Part shown: piece after piece, positions 43,466 through 51,714 of the stretch
Position numbering within the stretch: position 1 is the stretch's first letter
Layout: the number at the start of each line of letters is the position of its first letter
NCBI GenBank assembly: GCA_902760865.1
Contig: CACWID010000016.1
Coordinates: 1-64,000, forward strand
Source: an uncultured Bacteroidales bacterium
Lineage (GTDB): Bacteria; Bacteroidota; Bacteroidia; Bacteroidales; Muribaculaceae
DNA length: 64,000 bases
Direction: 5' to 3'
Notes under the pieces: generated by a model
What the model was told of the DNA's origin: nothing
What the model saw: only the letters and a program-made list of their open reading frames with translations
Database searches by the model: none
Position numbers and translations under genes: made by a program

Positions 43466-44854
43466 ATGACGAAGAAATTTACATTTACCATGATGGTAAT
43501 CATGGCCATGTGTTCACTGACCTTAGTGGCACAGAACGTGACCTTACGCGGTGTTTATCAGACAAGCCGAGACAATGCTTATCCCAACGGCACTTATAGT
43601 GAGTATGTAGGTTGGAGCTATACCTACATGAAGCCTATCTTTATCGTACAGCAAGGTCTCTACAAGATGGAATGGAACGGTTCGACGCTCACCATGCCCG
43701 AGAAGTTCCCTGCCATCAACAAGGAAGAATTCAGCAGCAACGGCACCATCACCGATGAGGCAAAAGCCTTGTGGGTCACCAACTTCAATATGATGTATGC
43801 CAACTCGGGCGCCATCATCGACAACGGCGTCCTCACGACCGTGATGTCGCGCACCGACATGGACAACAACAGCGGCGCCTATGTGGTTCCCGGTTCCTCG
43901 GTCAACGACACCACCCGCTTCTATGTGCGCAAGTGGAATGCCGAGACGGGCGACCTGATCAGCCAGGAGATCCGCCCTGCATGGGACTGCCTGCAGTCGG
44001 CCGGCATGGCCAAGAACCCCAAGGACGGCAAGGTCTATGGCCTGTTCTACATCGCCAACAAGTACCTGCCCGACACGCTGCTCAATGACCCTGACTTCTT
44101 TGCCGACGAGGCTGCCGACTCGACCGACTCGGGCTATGCCATCTGCACCATCGACCTCGAGACGATGACCATCGACCAAATCACGCCTGGCCTGTATTAC
44201 CAGAACTTCATCACCTTCGCCATCAACAGCGAGGGCCGCGCCTTTGCCTTGACCAGCGGCGGCACTGCCGCGCTGCCCAGCGAGGACGGCAAGGTCTATG
44301 ACATCAACGGCGATCTCACGGGCGCTCATCTCTTTGAGTTTGACCTGGCCAGCGGCCGCATCATTGCCGACAACCGCACCAACACGGGCTATATGTCACA
44401 GGCAAAGCGCCAGGCTGCTTGTTTCAGCAAGAATGACCCCAACAAGATGTACTGGATGGGTTACTACAACAGCGGCATGGGCTATGATGACCACGGCAAC
44501 TGGAATCCCCTGCCCGACCAGAACTGGATTGCCAACCGCAAGTTTGACACATCGCTCTATGAGGTGGATGTCACTACCGGCGAAGCCAACCGCCTGGCCA
44601 CCATCGATGACCGCTACATGTTCGCCTACATGTGGGTTGACGGTGAGGCCGAAATTGTCCCCGAAGTCCTGCGTGGCGACGTCAACAATGACAAGGTGGT
44701 GAACATCAACGACGTGACGGCCCTGATCAACTATCTGTTGAGCAAAAACGGCAATGGACTGAATCTCCAGAACGCCAACTGCAACCAGAACGGTAGCATC
44801 GCCATCGACGATGTCACGGCACTCATCAGCTACCTGCTGGCCAAGCACTGGTAA
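43466..44854 (+). CDS. Secreted protein with C-terminal dockerin-like repeats
   Basis: The 462-residue protein has a signal peptide (MTKKFTFTMMVIMAMCSLTL, cut after VAQ). The main part (about 25-390) is rich in aromatic and Asp/Asn residues and looks like a beta-propeller (repeating blades such as YAICTIDLETMTIDQITPGL and LYEVDVTTGEANRLATI). The end holds two F-hand repeats, GDVNNDKVVNINDVTALINY and NQNGSIAIDDVTALISYLLA, with Ca-binding Asp/Asn positions. Such tails are frequent on secreted Prevotella-type proteins without cellulosomes. The function is unknown. Confidence 0.8.
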   Translation: MTKKFTFTMMVIMAMCSLTLVAQNVTLRGVYQTSRDNAYPNGTYSEYVGWSYTYMKPIFIVQQGLYKMEWNGSTLTMPEKFPAINKEEFSSNGTITDEAKALWVTNFNMMYANSGAIIDNGVLTTVMSRTDMDNNSGAYVVPGSSVNDTTRFYVRKWNAETGDLISQEIRPAWDCLQSAGMAKNPKDGKVYGLFYIANKYLPDTLLNDPDFFADEAADSTDSGYAICTIDLETMTIDQITPGLYYQNFITFAINSEGRAFALTSGGTAALPSEDGKVYDINGDLTGAHLFEFDLASGRIIADNRTNTGYMSQAKRQAACFSKNDPNKMYWMGYYNSGMGYDDHGNWNPLPDQNWIANRKFDTSLYEVDVTTGEANRLATIDDRYMFAYMWVDGEAEIVPEVLRGDVNNDKVVNINDVTALINYLLSKNGNGLNLQNANCNQNGSIAIDDVTALISYLLAKHW

Positions 44855-44890
44855 TCCTCAAGAACAAACTGAACACTTCTATCGACAGCA

Positions 44891-44925
44891 TTGCGCTGGC
44901 CAGTCTTCCCGGCCAGCGCAATCTC
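44891..44925 (+). terminator. Terminator of the dockerin-tailed gene
   Basis: TTGCGCTGGCC (44891-44901) pairs with GGCCAGCGCAA (44911-44921). The T-run is poor (TCTCTC). The stem is nearly the same as that at 49117. Confidence 0.65.
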
Positions 44926-44968
44926 TCATCTATAGTCACTATAGCCACTATCTGATAAAAACTAGCAA

Positions 44969-45877
44969 CTACTCAAACACCGAGAGGACGGGGCGACCCA
45001 CCCAGGAGCGGGGCGTGTCGAGTCCCAAGATGTAGGCGATGGTGGCAGCGGTGTCAAACTGCATCATCGGCTCAATAATCTCTATACCCGAGCGGATTCC
45101 GGGGCCGTAGATAATAAACGGATGCTCCATCTCGAGCAGTGTCTTGCCTCCATGCCCCTTGTCCACTCCACCGTGGTCCGAGGTCATGATGATGACCGTA
45201 TCATCGTAGATGCCCGCCGTCTTCAAGGCCTGAAAGAGCCGGCCCACATACACATCAAGTTCCGCCAGCTTGTCATAGTACTCGGGCGTGTCATGGCCGA
45301 TGGTGTGACCCGTGTGGTCCAACTGGTCCCAGCAGACCGCCATCAGCGTGGGTTTGCGGTCGATGATGAAACGCTCGGCCATCCTGCACAGGAGCGTAGA
45401 ATCCTTCTCCCATCCAATGGCGAGGTCATAGTTGTCGATGGACAAGGTGTCCACGACATACTTGATGCCGTCCCACTCGGCAATGCATCCCGTCACCACA
45501 TCGGGGCGCGCATCACGCAGAATGGAGAAGATGGTGGGGAAAACGCCATGGCTGTTGCATTCCGCCGAAGGAATCTCGGGGGTGTGGGAGCCCCAGGTCG
45601 TGTAACCGTGCAGCTCGGGGCACGAGCCGTTGAACATCGACGCCCAGTTCACACCCGAGGAGGACGGCAGCACCGAACGCTTCTTGGTCGTGTAGCAACC
45701 GTGCTGCATCAGCCAGGTGATGTTAGGGATATCGTGAGCCTTGGGCAGGCTGTAGCCGCCCCAGCCATCAATACCGATGACCAGGACATGGCCGGCACGT
45801 TGCTTGAGTTTTTTGGGCTTCGCCTGAATGCCGGTTACCACCAGCAGGCATAACAGGAGCAGAATTACTTTCTTCAT
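44969..45877 (-). CDS. Secreted alkaline-phosphatase-superfamily phosphodiesterase
   Basis: The protein of about 302 residues starts MKKVILLLLCLLVVTGIQA at 45877 (an ATG at 45886 adds three residues). It is a type-I phosphodiesterase/nucleotide pyrophosphatase: VLVIGIDGWGGY metal site, nucleophile region LPSSSGVNWASMFNGSCPE with Ser, WDQLDHTGHTIGH and MTSDHGGVDKGHGG metal ligands. It would hydrolyse phosphodiesters in the periplasm. The C-terminal WVGRPVLSVFE is typical. It is monocistronic with its own promoter at 45903-45934. Confidence 0.9.
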   Translation of the reverse strand: MKKVILLLLCLLVVTGIQAKPKKLKQRAGHVLVIGIDGWGGYSLPKAHDIPNITWLMQHGCYTTKKRSVLPSSSGVNWASMFNGSCPELHGYTTWGSHTPEIPSAECNSHGVFPTIFSILRDARPDVVTGCIAEWDGIKYVVDTLSIDNYDLAIGWEKDSTLLCRMAERFIIDRKPTLMAVCWDQLDHTGHTIGHDTPEYYDKLAELDVYVGRLFQALKTAGIYDDTVIIMTSDHGGVDKGHGGKTLLEMEHPFIIYGPGIRSGIEIIEPMMQFDTAATIAYILGLDTPRSWVGRPVLSVFE

Positions 45878-45902
45878 AACAGTCAAGTTTTATATCACTT
45901 GG

Positions 45903-45934
45903 CAAATATACTCATAAAATAGGAGGTGACCAAA
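45903..45934 (-). promoter_or_regulatory. Promoter of the phosphodiesterase gene
   Basis: On the minus strand TTTG (45931-45934), 20 nt, TATATTTG (45903-45910) is a full consensus match, about 25 nt before the start at 45877. Confidence 0.75.
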
Positions 45935-45956
45935 AAAGCGGGCTGGCGCCCGCTGA

Positions 45957-46067
45957 TTAGTGGTTAGTGATTAGTGATTAGCGATTAGCGATTAGTAATT
46001 AGAGAACGCGGCAGCCAACTAGAAACTAGGGACTAGGGACTAGAAACTAAGGACTAGAAACTAATTC
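45957..46067. repeat. Two 7-bp tandem arrays, 14 units in all
   Basis: The first array (45957-46005) has seven TTAGTGA-like units; the second (46019-46067) has seven CTAGAAA/CTAGGGA-like units. They are separated by 13 bases (ACGCGGCAGCCAA), a relative of the ACGCGGATGCCAA motif. Both lie between two divergent genes. Confidence 0.9.
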
Positions 46068-46183
46068 ACCGATTTTATAAGGGAGTTGATTGAAAAGAAT
46101 TGCCATTTATAATAATGTTAGATAGTTTTGCGATAATTAATCATGTTTTAGTCACATCCTAACACAATTAAAGCAAAACATTT

Positions 46184-48601
46184 ATGAAGAAAAGATTCCT
46201 ATTGGCAATACTGATTGCCATGGCAGGTGTTTTGGCTCAAGCACAGCAGACCATGTGGGTACACACGGGACATGTGCACTGGGCCTACAACACCGAGTCG
46301 GTGGGTACGATGCCGTATTCGTCATCCAGCCTGCTGACGGTGCTTGAGAAGGGGTTCACCCTTGCCGATGTGGACAGTGTGACCGTCGCCAACGAGACGT
46401 TTGCCGACGACAATGTCCTCGTCAAGTACAACAACAATGTGGCCGACGTGTATGTGGCAGGCAACATCGCCAACCACATCACCGCCGAGGTGACCGGGGC
46501 TCGCGTTGCCGTCATGCAGGACGCCGAAGTGGCCACCGAGTACACCTACACCCTGCAGGGAGCCAGCTCGTCGGGCTGCTTCTACCATGCGGGAGCCTAC
46601 AAGATGACGCTCGTCCTGAACGGTGTTAACCTGGTTAACCCCGACAGTGCGGCCATCAACATCCAGAACAGCAAGCGCATCGCCGTGCAGCTTGCCGACG
46701 GCACGACCAACACCCTGGCCGACGGTGCCAACAACACCAAGAAGGCCGCCTTCCTCGTGAAGGGCCATGCCGAGTTTGCCAAGGGTGGTTCGCTGACCAT
46801 CACGGGCAACAAGAAGCACGCGCTGGCCTGCAACGAGTACATGGAAGTCAAGAAGACCGTGGGCACGATTACCATCGTCAGCTCGGTAGCCGACGCCATC
46901 AACGTGAGTCAGTACTTCCAGATGAACGGCGGTACCATCAACATCCAGAGCTGCGGTGACGACGGCATCCAGGTCGATGCCGAGGATGTCACTCTTCCCG
47001 AGGAGGACGGCCATGTGCTCATCAAGGGAGGCACACTCACCATCAACGGCAGCGCTGCCGGCACCAAGTGCATCAAGGCCGAGGGCAACGTGGATATCCA
47101 GGGCGGCACCTTGACGTTGAAGCACACGGGTATCCCCGTCTGGGACGAAGAAGATAGCAAGATCAAGGAGCCGACAGGCATTGGTACTGACCGCAACCTC
47201 ACCATCAACGGAGCCGAGGCCGTGGTTAACATCACCATGACCGGCAACGGCGCTCGTGGCATGAAGTGCGACAGCACAATGACCTGCACTGCGGGTAACA
47301 TCGACATCAACTGCTCGGGCGGCGACTGGGCTTACAGCACCATCGACACCAGCAGCGTGAAGTGTGCCAAGGCCGACTATGCCTTTATCCTGAACGGTGC
47401 GAGCATGAAGTGCACCACTGTCAAGGACGAGGCCGTGGGCGTTCACAGCGAGGGCACCGTCCTCATCAGCGACGGCACACTGACGCTCAACACCTATGAC
47501 CACGGCATCAAGAGCGACTATGACATGGAGATCACCGGCGGCACCATCACCTACAGCATCAACGGTCCTGCCAGCAAGGCACTCAAGAGCGAGGGCAACA
47601 TGCACATTACGGGCGGCAACATCAGCGGTACCGTGAGCGGTGGCGGCGAGACGGCCAGCGACCAGACGACATCGGCCAGCGCCGGCCTCAAGTGCGACGG
47701 TAACGTGACCATCGACGGCGGTACCTTCGACCTCAAGGCCACTGGTAAAGGCGATAAGGGTATGAGCATCGACGGCGAGCTCATCATCAACGACGGTAAC
47801 ATCAAGGTGACCACCACGGGTACCCGCTACGGCACGACCAGCAGTGGCGGTGGCATGGGTCCCGGTGGCGGTGGCTCGACGAACAGCGACAAGCGCTCCT
47901 CGCCCAAGGGCATCAAGGTCGACGGCAACATCACCATCAACGGTGGCACCATCACCGTGAGCGCCACGGGCGGTGAAGGCTCGGAGGGTATCGAGTCCAA
48001 GAAGATCATGACCATCAACGGCGGTTACATCGAGGTAAACAGCTATGATGATGCATTGAACAGTGCTTCTCACATGTACCTCAAGGGCGGTTATATCTAT
48101 GCCGTAACCACCGGCAACGATGCCATTGACTCTAACGGCAACATGTACCTGAGCGGTGGCTACGTCTTCTGCTGTGGTAAGGAGGAAGGCCTCGACGCCA
48201 ACAGTGAGGGTGGTTACACGGTTTACATCCAGAGCGGTACCAACCTGATGGCCATCGGTGGTGAAATGGGTGCTATTGAGAGTGGTGCCCAAATCAGCCA
48301 GACCTGCTATCAGGGCAGCGTCAGTGCCAACAAGTGGATTGCCCTCCGCAGTGGCAGCAACGTAGCCTTTGCGGCCTACACACCGACCTTCTCAAGCCAA
48401 GGCGGCGGTTACCCGTGGGGTGGTGGCTCGACCTCAAGCAAGACCATTGTTGTGACTGCTCCTTCCACCCCGAGTCTCTACACGGGTGTGACGGCTAGCG
48501 GTACCACTTTCTGGACCGGTAAGGGCGCTACCAATGCAACCGGCGGTTCTCAAGTGAGCCTCTCGACCTATTCTGGCGGTGGCGGTGGTCCCCATTGGTA
48601 A
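46184..48601 (+). CDS. Secreted beta-helix protein (Cthe_2159/DUF4353-like)
   Basis: The 805-residue protein has a signal peptide (MKKRFLLAILIAMAGVLAQA) and a long run of beta-helix-type repeats built on GGTxTI and DGIxxD patterns (MNGGTINIQSCGDDGIQVDA, ITGGTITYSINGPASKALKS, INGGTITVSATGGEGSEGIE, LKGGYIYAVTTGNDAIDSNG). Gly-rich linkers occur near 555 and at the C-terminus (GGGGGPHW). It resembles the Cthe_2159 family, some of which bind acidic polysaccharides and calcium. Whether this one binds sugar or is an adhesin is open. The downstream dockerin-tailed gene is 51 bp away. Confidence 0.82.
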   Translation: MKKRFLLAILIAMAGVLAQAQQTMWVHTGHVHWAYNTESVGTMPYSSSSLLTVLEKGFTLADVDSVTVANETFADDNVLVKYNNNVADVYVAGNIANHITAEVTGARVAVMQDAEVATEYTYTLQGASSSGCFYHAGAYKMTLVLNGVNLVNPDSAAINIQNSKRIAVQLADGTTNTLADGANNTKKAAFLVKGHAEFAKGGSLTITGNKKHALACNEYMEVKKTVGTITIVSSVADAINVSQYFQMNGGTINIQSCGDDGIQVDAEDVTLPEEDGHVLIKGGTLTINGSAAGTKCIKAEGNVDIQGGTLTLKHTGIPVWDEEDSKIKEPTGIGTDRNLTINGAEAVVNITMTGNGARGMKCDSTMTCTAGNIDINCSGGDWAYSTIDTSSVKCAKADYAFILNGASMKCTTVKDEAVGVHSEGTVLISDGTLTLNTYDHGIKSDYDMEITGGTITYSINGPASKALKSEGNMHITGGNISGTVSGGGETASDQTTSASAGLKCDGNVTIDGGTFDLKATGKGDKGMSIDGELIINDGNIKVTTTGTRYGTTSSGGGMGPGGGGSTNSDKRSSPKGIKVDGNITINGGTITVSATGGEGSEGIESKKIMTINGGYIEVNSYDDALNSASHMYLKGGYIYAVTTGNDAIDSNGNMYLSGGYVFCCGKEEGLDANSEGGYTVYIQSGTNLMAIGGEMGAIESGAQISQTCYQGSVSANKWIALRSGSNVAFAAYTPTFSSQGGGYPWGGGSTSSKTIVVTAPSTPSLYTGVTASGTTFWTGKGATNATGGSQVSLSTYSGGGGGPHW

Positions 48602-48652
48602 TTCCTCAAGTAGTTATAAACAATGACATCATTATTTAAAAGACTTAGAAAT

Positions 48653-49084
48653 ATGAAAAAGACGATTATAACGATGCTTATCGCACTGGTGGCCATCTGC
48701 GCCAGCGCCGAGACCTATAGCTACCTGAAGTTCACCCGGACCAACGGCTCGACCGTGACCTGCTCGGTAGAGGGCCTCAAGCTCACCTACGATAATACTA
48801 ATGTGACCATCACCAATGCCGAGGGCACCACGACCATCGCCCTGGCCGAGGTGCAGGACATGTACTTCAGCAACGAGGCCGGCACCGACCCGAGCTACCA
48901 GCTTGGCGACGTGAACAAGGACGGCAATGTGAACATTAGCGACGTGACAGCACTGATCAACTACCTGCTGAGCCATGACGACAGCGCCATCGACCTGGAT
49001 GCTGCCAACGTCAACGGCGACGAAACTGTGAGCATCGCCGACGTGACAGCACTGATCAACAACCTGCTGAGCCACAACGGCTGA
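48653..49084 (+). CDS. Short secreted protein with C-terminal dockerin-like repeats
   Basis: The 143-residue protein starts at 48653 (MKKTIITMLIALVAICASAE signal peptide); the frame from 48623 adds ten residues. After a small beta domain (YLKFTRTNGSTVTCSVEGLK) come two F-hands: GDVNKDGNVNISDVTALINY and NVNGDETVSIADVTALINNL, both with intact Ca ligands. It is close in its tail to the protein at 43466 and probably shares a transcript with the beta-helix gene. Confidence 0.82.
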   Translation: MKKTIITMLIALVAICASAETYSYLKFTRTNGSTVTCSVEGLKLTYDNTNVTITNAEGTTTIALAEVQDMYFSNEAGTDPSYQLGDVNKDGNVNISDVTALINYLLSHDDSAIDLDAANVNGDETVSIADVTALINNLLSHNG

Positions 49085-49116
49085 TTCTAGACACTTTAAC
49101 ACTACACACGACCATG

Positions 49117-49154
49117 TTGCGCTGGCTGGACCACTCCCGCCAGCGCAATTTTTT
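49117..49154 (+). terminator. Intrinsic terminator
   Basis: TTGCGCTGGC (49117-49126) pairs with GCCAGCGCAA (49139-49148), followed by TTTTTT. It ends the beta-helix/dockerin operon. The stem sequence is shared with the terminator at 44891. Confidence 0.9.
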
Positions 49155-49169
49155 ATCACCCCTACAATA

Positions 49170-49223
49170 ACTATAACCACTATAGTCACTATAATTACTA
49201 TAGTCACTATAGCCACTATACCC
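49170..49223. repeat. 9-bp tandem array, 6 units (ACTATAGTC)
   Basis: Six 9-bp units begin ACTATA and end ACC, GTC, ATT, GTC, GCC and CCC. A short relative of the array lies at 44932-44951. Confidence 0.88.
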
Positions 49224-49260
49224 CCCAATAAAAAGAAAAATCTTAAAAGATGTTAAAACA

Positions 49261-49293
49261 TTTGGTGGATTCAAAACTATTGTTATACCTTTG
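49261..49293 (+). promoter_or_regulatory. Promoter of the ABC/GntR operon
   Basis: TTTG (49261-49264), 21 nt, TACCTTTG (49286-49293) is a full consensus match. The transcription start should fall inside the operator that follows. Confidence 0.85.
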
Positions 49294-49294
49294 C

Positions 49295-49318
49295 AGTGTA
49301 CTATTAAAGTAGTACACT
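49295..49318 (+). promoter_or_regulatory. GntR (YtrA-type) operator
   Basis: A perfect 9-bp inverted repeat, AGTGTACTA-TTAAAG-TAGTACACT, begins 2 bases after the -7 box. It has the form of YtrA-subfamily operators (GTGTA..TACAC), and a YtrA-type regulator is encoded in the same operon at 51106. Binding here would block transcription start, so auto-repression is expected. Confidence 0.8.
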
Positions 49319-49355
49319 AAGACAGTACAAGTTTAACCATTAAATATTATCTGTT

Positions 49356-50198
49356 ATGTTAAGTATCAACAATATCAGCTTCAGTTACAACAAGCGAAGT
49401 GGCGACCTGTTCCACGACTTCTCGCTTGAATTGAACGCCGGCAATGTTTACGGTCTGCTAGGAAAGAACGGTGCCGGCAAGTCCACTCTCATCTATCTCA
49501 TGACAGGCCTGCTGACCCCCAAGAGCGGCGAGGCCCTGCTTGACGGCGTGAATGTGCGCAAGCGTCTTCCCAAGACGATGAGCGACATCTTCCTCGTTCC
49601 CGAGGAGTTTGAGTTGCCGCGCCTGAGCCTCAAGCAGTATGTGGACATCAATGCCCCGTTCTACCCCAACTTCAGCAAGGAGGACATGCAGCGTTACCTC
49701 GACATCTTTGAGATGGACGATGACATGGACGTGAAGCTCCAAGCGCTGTCGATGGGACAGAAGAAGAAAGTGTTTATGGCTTTCGCCTTTGCCGCCAACA
49801 CCCACGTGCTCATCATGGACGAACCGACCAACGGCCTGGACATTCCCAGCAAGAGCCAGTTCCGCAAGCTCGTCACCACCGGCATGACCGATGACAAGTT
49901 GATGCTCATCTCCACCCATCAGGTGCGTGACATCAGCGACATCCTGGACCACGTGACCATCATCGACCAGAGCCGCGTGCTGCTCAACACCAGTTTTGCC
50001 GACGTGATGAACAAGGTGGCCTTCCGCCCGCTGCGTGAAGGCGATCAGCCGCTGTTCGTGCTGCAAAGCCCCTACGGCCCCCTGGGTGCCGTTCCCGCCG
50101 AGGAAGGCGAGGAGACCAAAGTTGACCTGGAGATGCTCTTCAACGCCACCCTCCAGAATCCTGCTGCTATCAACCAATTATTCACCACCTCAAAATGA
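49356..50198 (+). CDS. ABC transporter ATP-binding protein
   Basis: The 280-residue ATPase has Walker A GLLGKNGAGKSTLIYLM (about 34-50), signature LSMGQKKKVFMAF, Walker B VLIMDEPTNGLD and the switch His in LISTHQVRD. It ends with an extra domain of about 70 residues. It is of the YtrB/BcrA export kind. Its stop overlaps the permease start by 4 bases (ATGA), so the two are translationally coupled. Confidence 0.95.
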   Translation: MLSINNISFSYNKRSGDLFHDFSLELNAGNVYGLLGKNGAGKSTLIYLMTGLLTPKSGEALLDGVNVRKRLPKTMSDIFLVPEEFELPRLSLKQYVDINAPFYPNFSKEDMQRYLDIFEMDDDMDVKLQALSMGQKKKVFMAFAFAANTHVLIMDEPTNGLDIPSKSQFRKLVTTGMTDDKLMLISTHQVRDISDILDHVTIIDQSRVLLNTSFADVMNKVAFRPLREGDQPLFVLQSPYGPLGAVPAEEGEETKVDLEMLFNATLQNPAAINQLFTTSK

Positions 50199-51043
50199 AC
50201 ACCACTATGAATACCGTCAATCAAATATTCGACTGGAGCCGTTTCACGGCCACCCTGCGCAAGGAAGTAGTAGAGAACTGGCGCCCGATCGTTTTCACCC
50301 TGCTGGGCGTCTACGGCCTGCTGACCATGATTATGATCCTCGGCAATGCAATTTCGTTTGATGACGCGGTGAGCGATGCTATGTCAGAAGGGATGGTGCC
50401 GCAGAAGGTTGTCTATGGCATCCTTGGGTTTTCTGTTATGATCGTCGCATCGATGGCCTTCAGGAAACTGACCTCTAAGACCGGCCGCATCGACATGATG
50501 ACCTCACCGTCATCGACGCTCGAGAAATTCCTCGTCAACGGCGTGGTCTATGTACTGGGATTCTTTGTATCCTTCTTAATCCTGGCCCAACTGGCTGACC
50601 TTACCCGTATCGCAGTCATGCACATCTTCGGATTCCAAGGCTTCATTCCGGGTGTCATTAACTTTACCAATCTGGGTGCTGATTTCACCTATGGCCTGGG
50701 CAGTGAACTGTTTAAAGGCTCCTTGGCTGTCCCCTATGCATGGTGCAGCTTGTTGGCAACCTCTGGCATTTACCTGCTGGGCAGTGTGATGTGGCCCCGC
50801 CTGTCGCTGCTGAAGACCTTTGCCGCCATCTATGCCGTCGAGTTTGTGTTAGGTGTGTTGGCTGTTATCTTCATCTTCGTGTTTAGCGATATGGAATCTT
50901 TCGGCTATTGGGTCTTTATGCACGTTGACGGAATCTTACCCTTCTTGATGACCTTAATGGCTATTCAGGCCATTTTAGGCTGGGGCCTGGCATGGTACCT
51001 GTTCAAGCACAAAGACGTCATTTCACTCAAGTGGTGGAAGTGA
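50195..51043 (+). CDS. ABC transporter permease
   Basis: The 282-residue membrane protein has six predicted helices (for example PIVFTLLGVYGLLTMIMILG, GILGFSVMIVASMAF, GVVYVLGFFVSFLILAQLAD, FVLGVLAVIFIFVFS). It pairs with the preceding ATPase. The substrate is unknown; transporters under YtrA-type control often answer cell-wall antibiotics or envelope stress. An alternative start lies at 50207. Confidence 0.88.
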   Translation: MNTTMNTVNQIFDWSRFTATLRKEVVENWRPIVFTLLGVYGLLTMIMILGNAISFDDAVSDAMSEGMVPQKVVYGILGFSVMIVASMAFRKLTSKTGRIDMMTSPSSTLEKFLVNGVVYVLGFFVSFLILAQLADLTRIAVMHIFGFQGFIPGVINFTNLGADFTYGLGSELFKGSLAVPYAWCSLLATSGIYLLGSVMWPRLSLLKTFAAIYAVEFVLGVLAVIFIFVFSDMESFGYWVFMHVDGILPFLMTLMAIQAILGWGLAWYLFKHKDVISLKWWK

Positions 51044-51050
51044 TATCTGA

Positions 51051-51071
51051 TTAGTGATTAGTGATTAGTGA
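51051..51071. repeat. 7-bp tandem array, 3 units (TTAGTGA)
   Basis: Three identical units lie in the gap between permease and regulator; AATTAGTGAAATT follows. They create a false upstream GTG start for the regulator. Confidence 0.8.
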
Positions 51072-51105
51072 AATTAGTGAAATTTCTATTAATCGACATT
51101 ATATT

Positions 51106-51468
51106 ATGAACTTCAAGGATAATAAAGCGATTTATCTGCAGATTGCAGACCGCATCGGCGACCAGATTCTCTCCGGGGTCTTGGTTCCCGAGGGCAAGGT
51201 GCCCAGCGTGCGCGAGCTTGCAGCCGAGATCGAGGTCAATGCCAACACCGTGGCTCGCACCTACGACCACCTGCAGCAGAACGGCGTGATCTACACCAAG
51301 CGCGGACTGGGCTACTTCGTCTGCCCCGAAGCCAGAGACAAGATCGTGGCTTCGCGACGTGACCAGCTCATGCAAGGCGAAATGGACTACTTCCTGGGCC
51401 AGCTCAAGGCTGTGGGCATCACCCCCGCCGAGCTCCAGGGACTCTATCAGGAATATCTCAGCAAGTAA
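51106..51468 (+). CDS. GntR-family regulator, YtrA subfamily
   Basis: The 120-residue protein starts at the ATG at 51106 (MNFKDNKAIYLQIADRIGDQ); an upstream GTG lies in the repeat array. The winged helix has PSVRELAAEIEVNANTVART and LQQNGVIYTKRGLGYFV. The short C-terminal helical tail marks the YtrA subgroup, which lacks a large effector domain. Its likely operator is the inverted repeat at 49295-49318. Here the regulator gene is third in the operon instead of first. Confidence 0.93.
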   Translation: MNFKDNKAIYLQIADRIGDQILSGVLVPEGKVPSVRELAAEIEVNANTVARTYDHLQQNGVIYTKRGLGYFVCPEARDKIVASRRDQLMQGEMDYFLGQLKAVGITPAELQGLYQEYLSK

Positions 51469-51477
51469 ACATTCATC

Positions 51478-51556
51478 AACTACGAATTACGCCAATTGAA
51501 CTAATCAATCATCAACAATACAAGTTTAGAGATATTAGCGTAATTCGTAGTTTTTA
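51478..51556. repeat. Dispersed AATTCGTAG-type repeat, two facing partial copies
   Basis: ACTACGAATTACGCCAATT (51480-51498, inverted) and GCGTAATTCGTAGTTTTT (51538-51555, direct) face each other across 40 bp. Confidence 0.6.
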
Positions 51557-51570
51557 AAAACAACAGTATT

Positions 51571-51657
51571 ATGGAAAAGCAAGCATTTGTAGCAACGGCA
51601 ACAGTGGCCATCATCGCCCTCTTCTCGTTCATCACCAGCATCATCCTCTCACATTGA
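51571..51657 (+). CDS. 28-residue single-pass membrane peptide
   Basis: ATG at 51571 opens a 28-codon frame ending at TGA 51657: a polar MEKQAFVATA start, a hydrophobic stretch (TVAIIALFSFITSIIL) and SH at the end. It is preceded by AACAGTATT directly before ATGGAA, almost the same leader as the three genes downstream that begin MEQ (51715, 52927, 53498), which supports translation. It is too short for family assignment. Confidence 0.6.
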   Translation: MEKQAFVATATVAIIALFSFITSIILSH

Positions 51658-51714
51658 GTGACCAGAAACCCGTGACAACAACAGTATTATAACCTCCAGA
51701 AACAAGACAGCATT

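Noticed and set aside
45957..46067. CRISPR-like array
   Set aside because: Units are only 7 bp with no spacers, and no cas genes are in the window.
46322..48292. 656-codon open frame on the minus strand
   Set aside because: It is fully antisense to the beta-helix gene, which has a signal peptide and repeats; the antisense product is low-complexity Val/Asp/His/Gly sequence typical of the shadow of GC-rich third positions.
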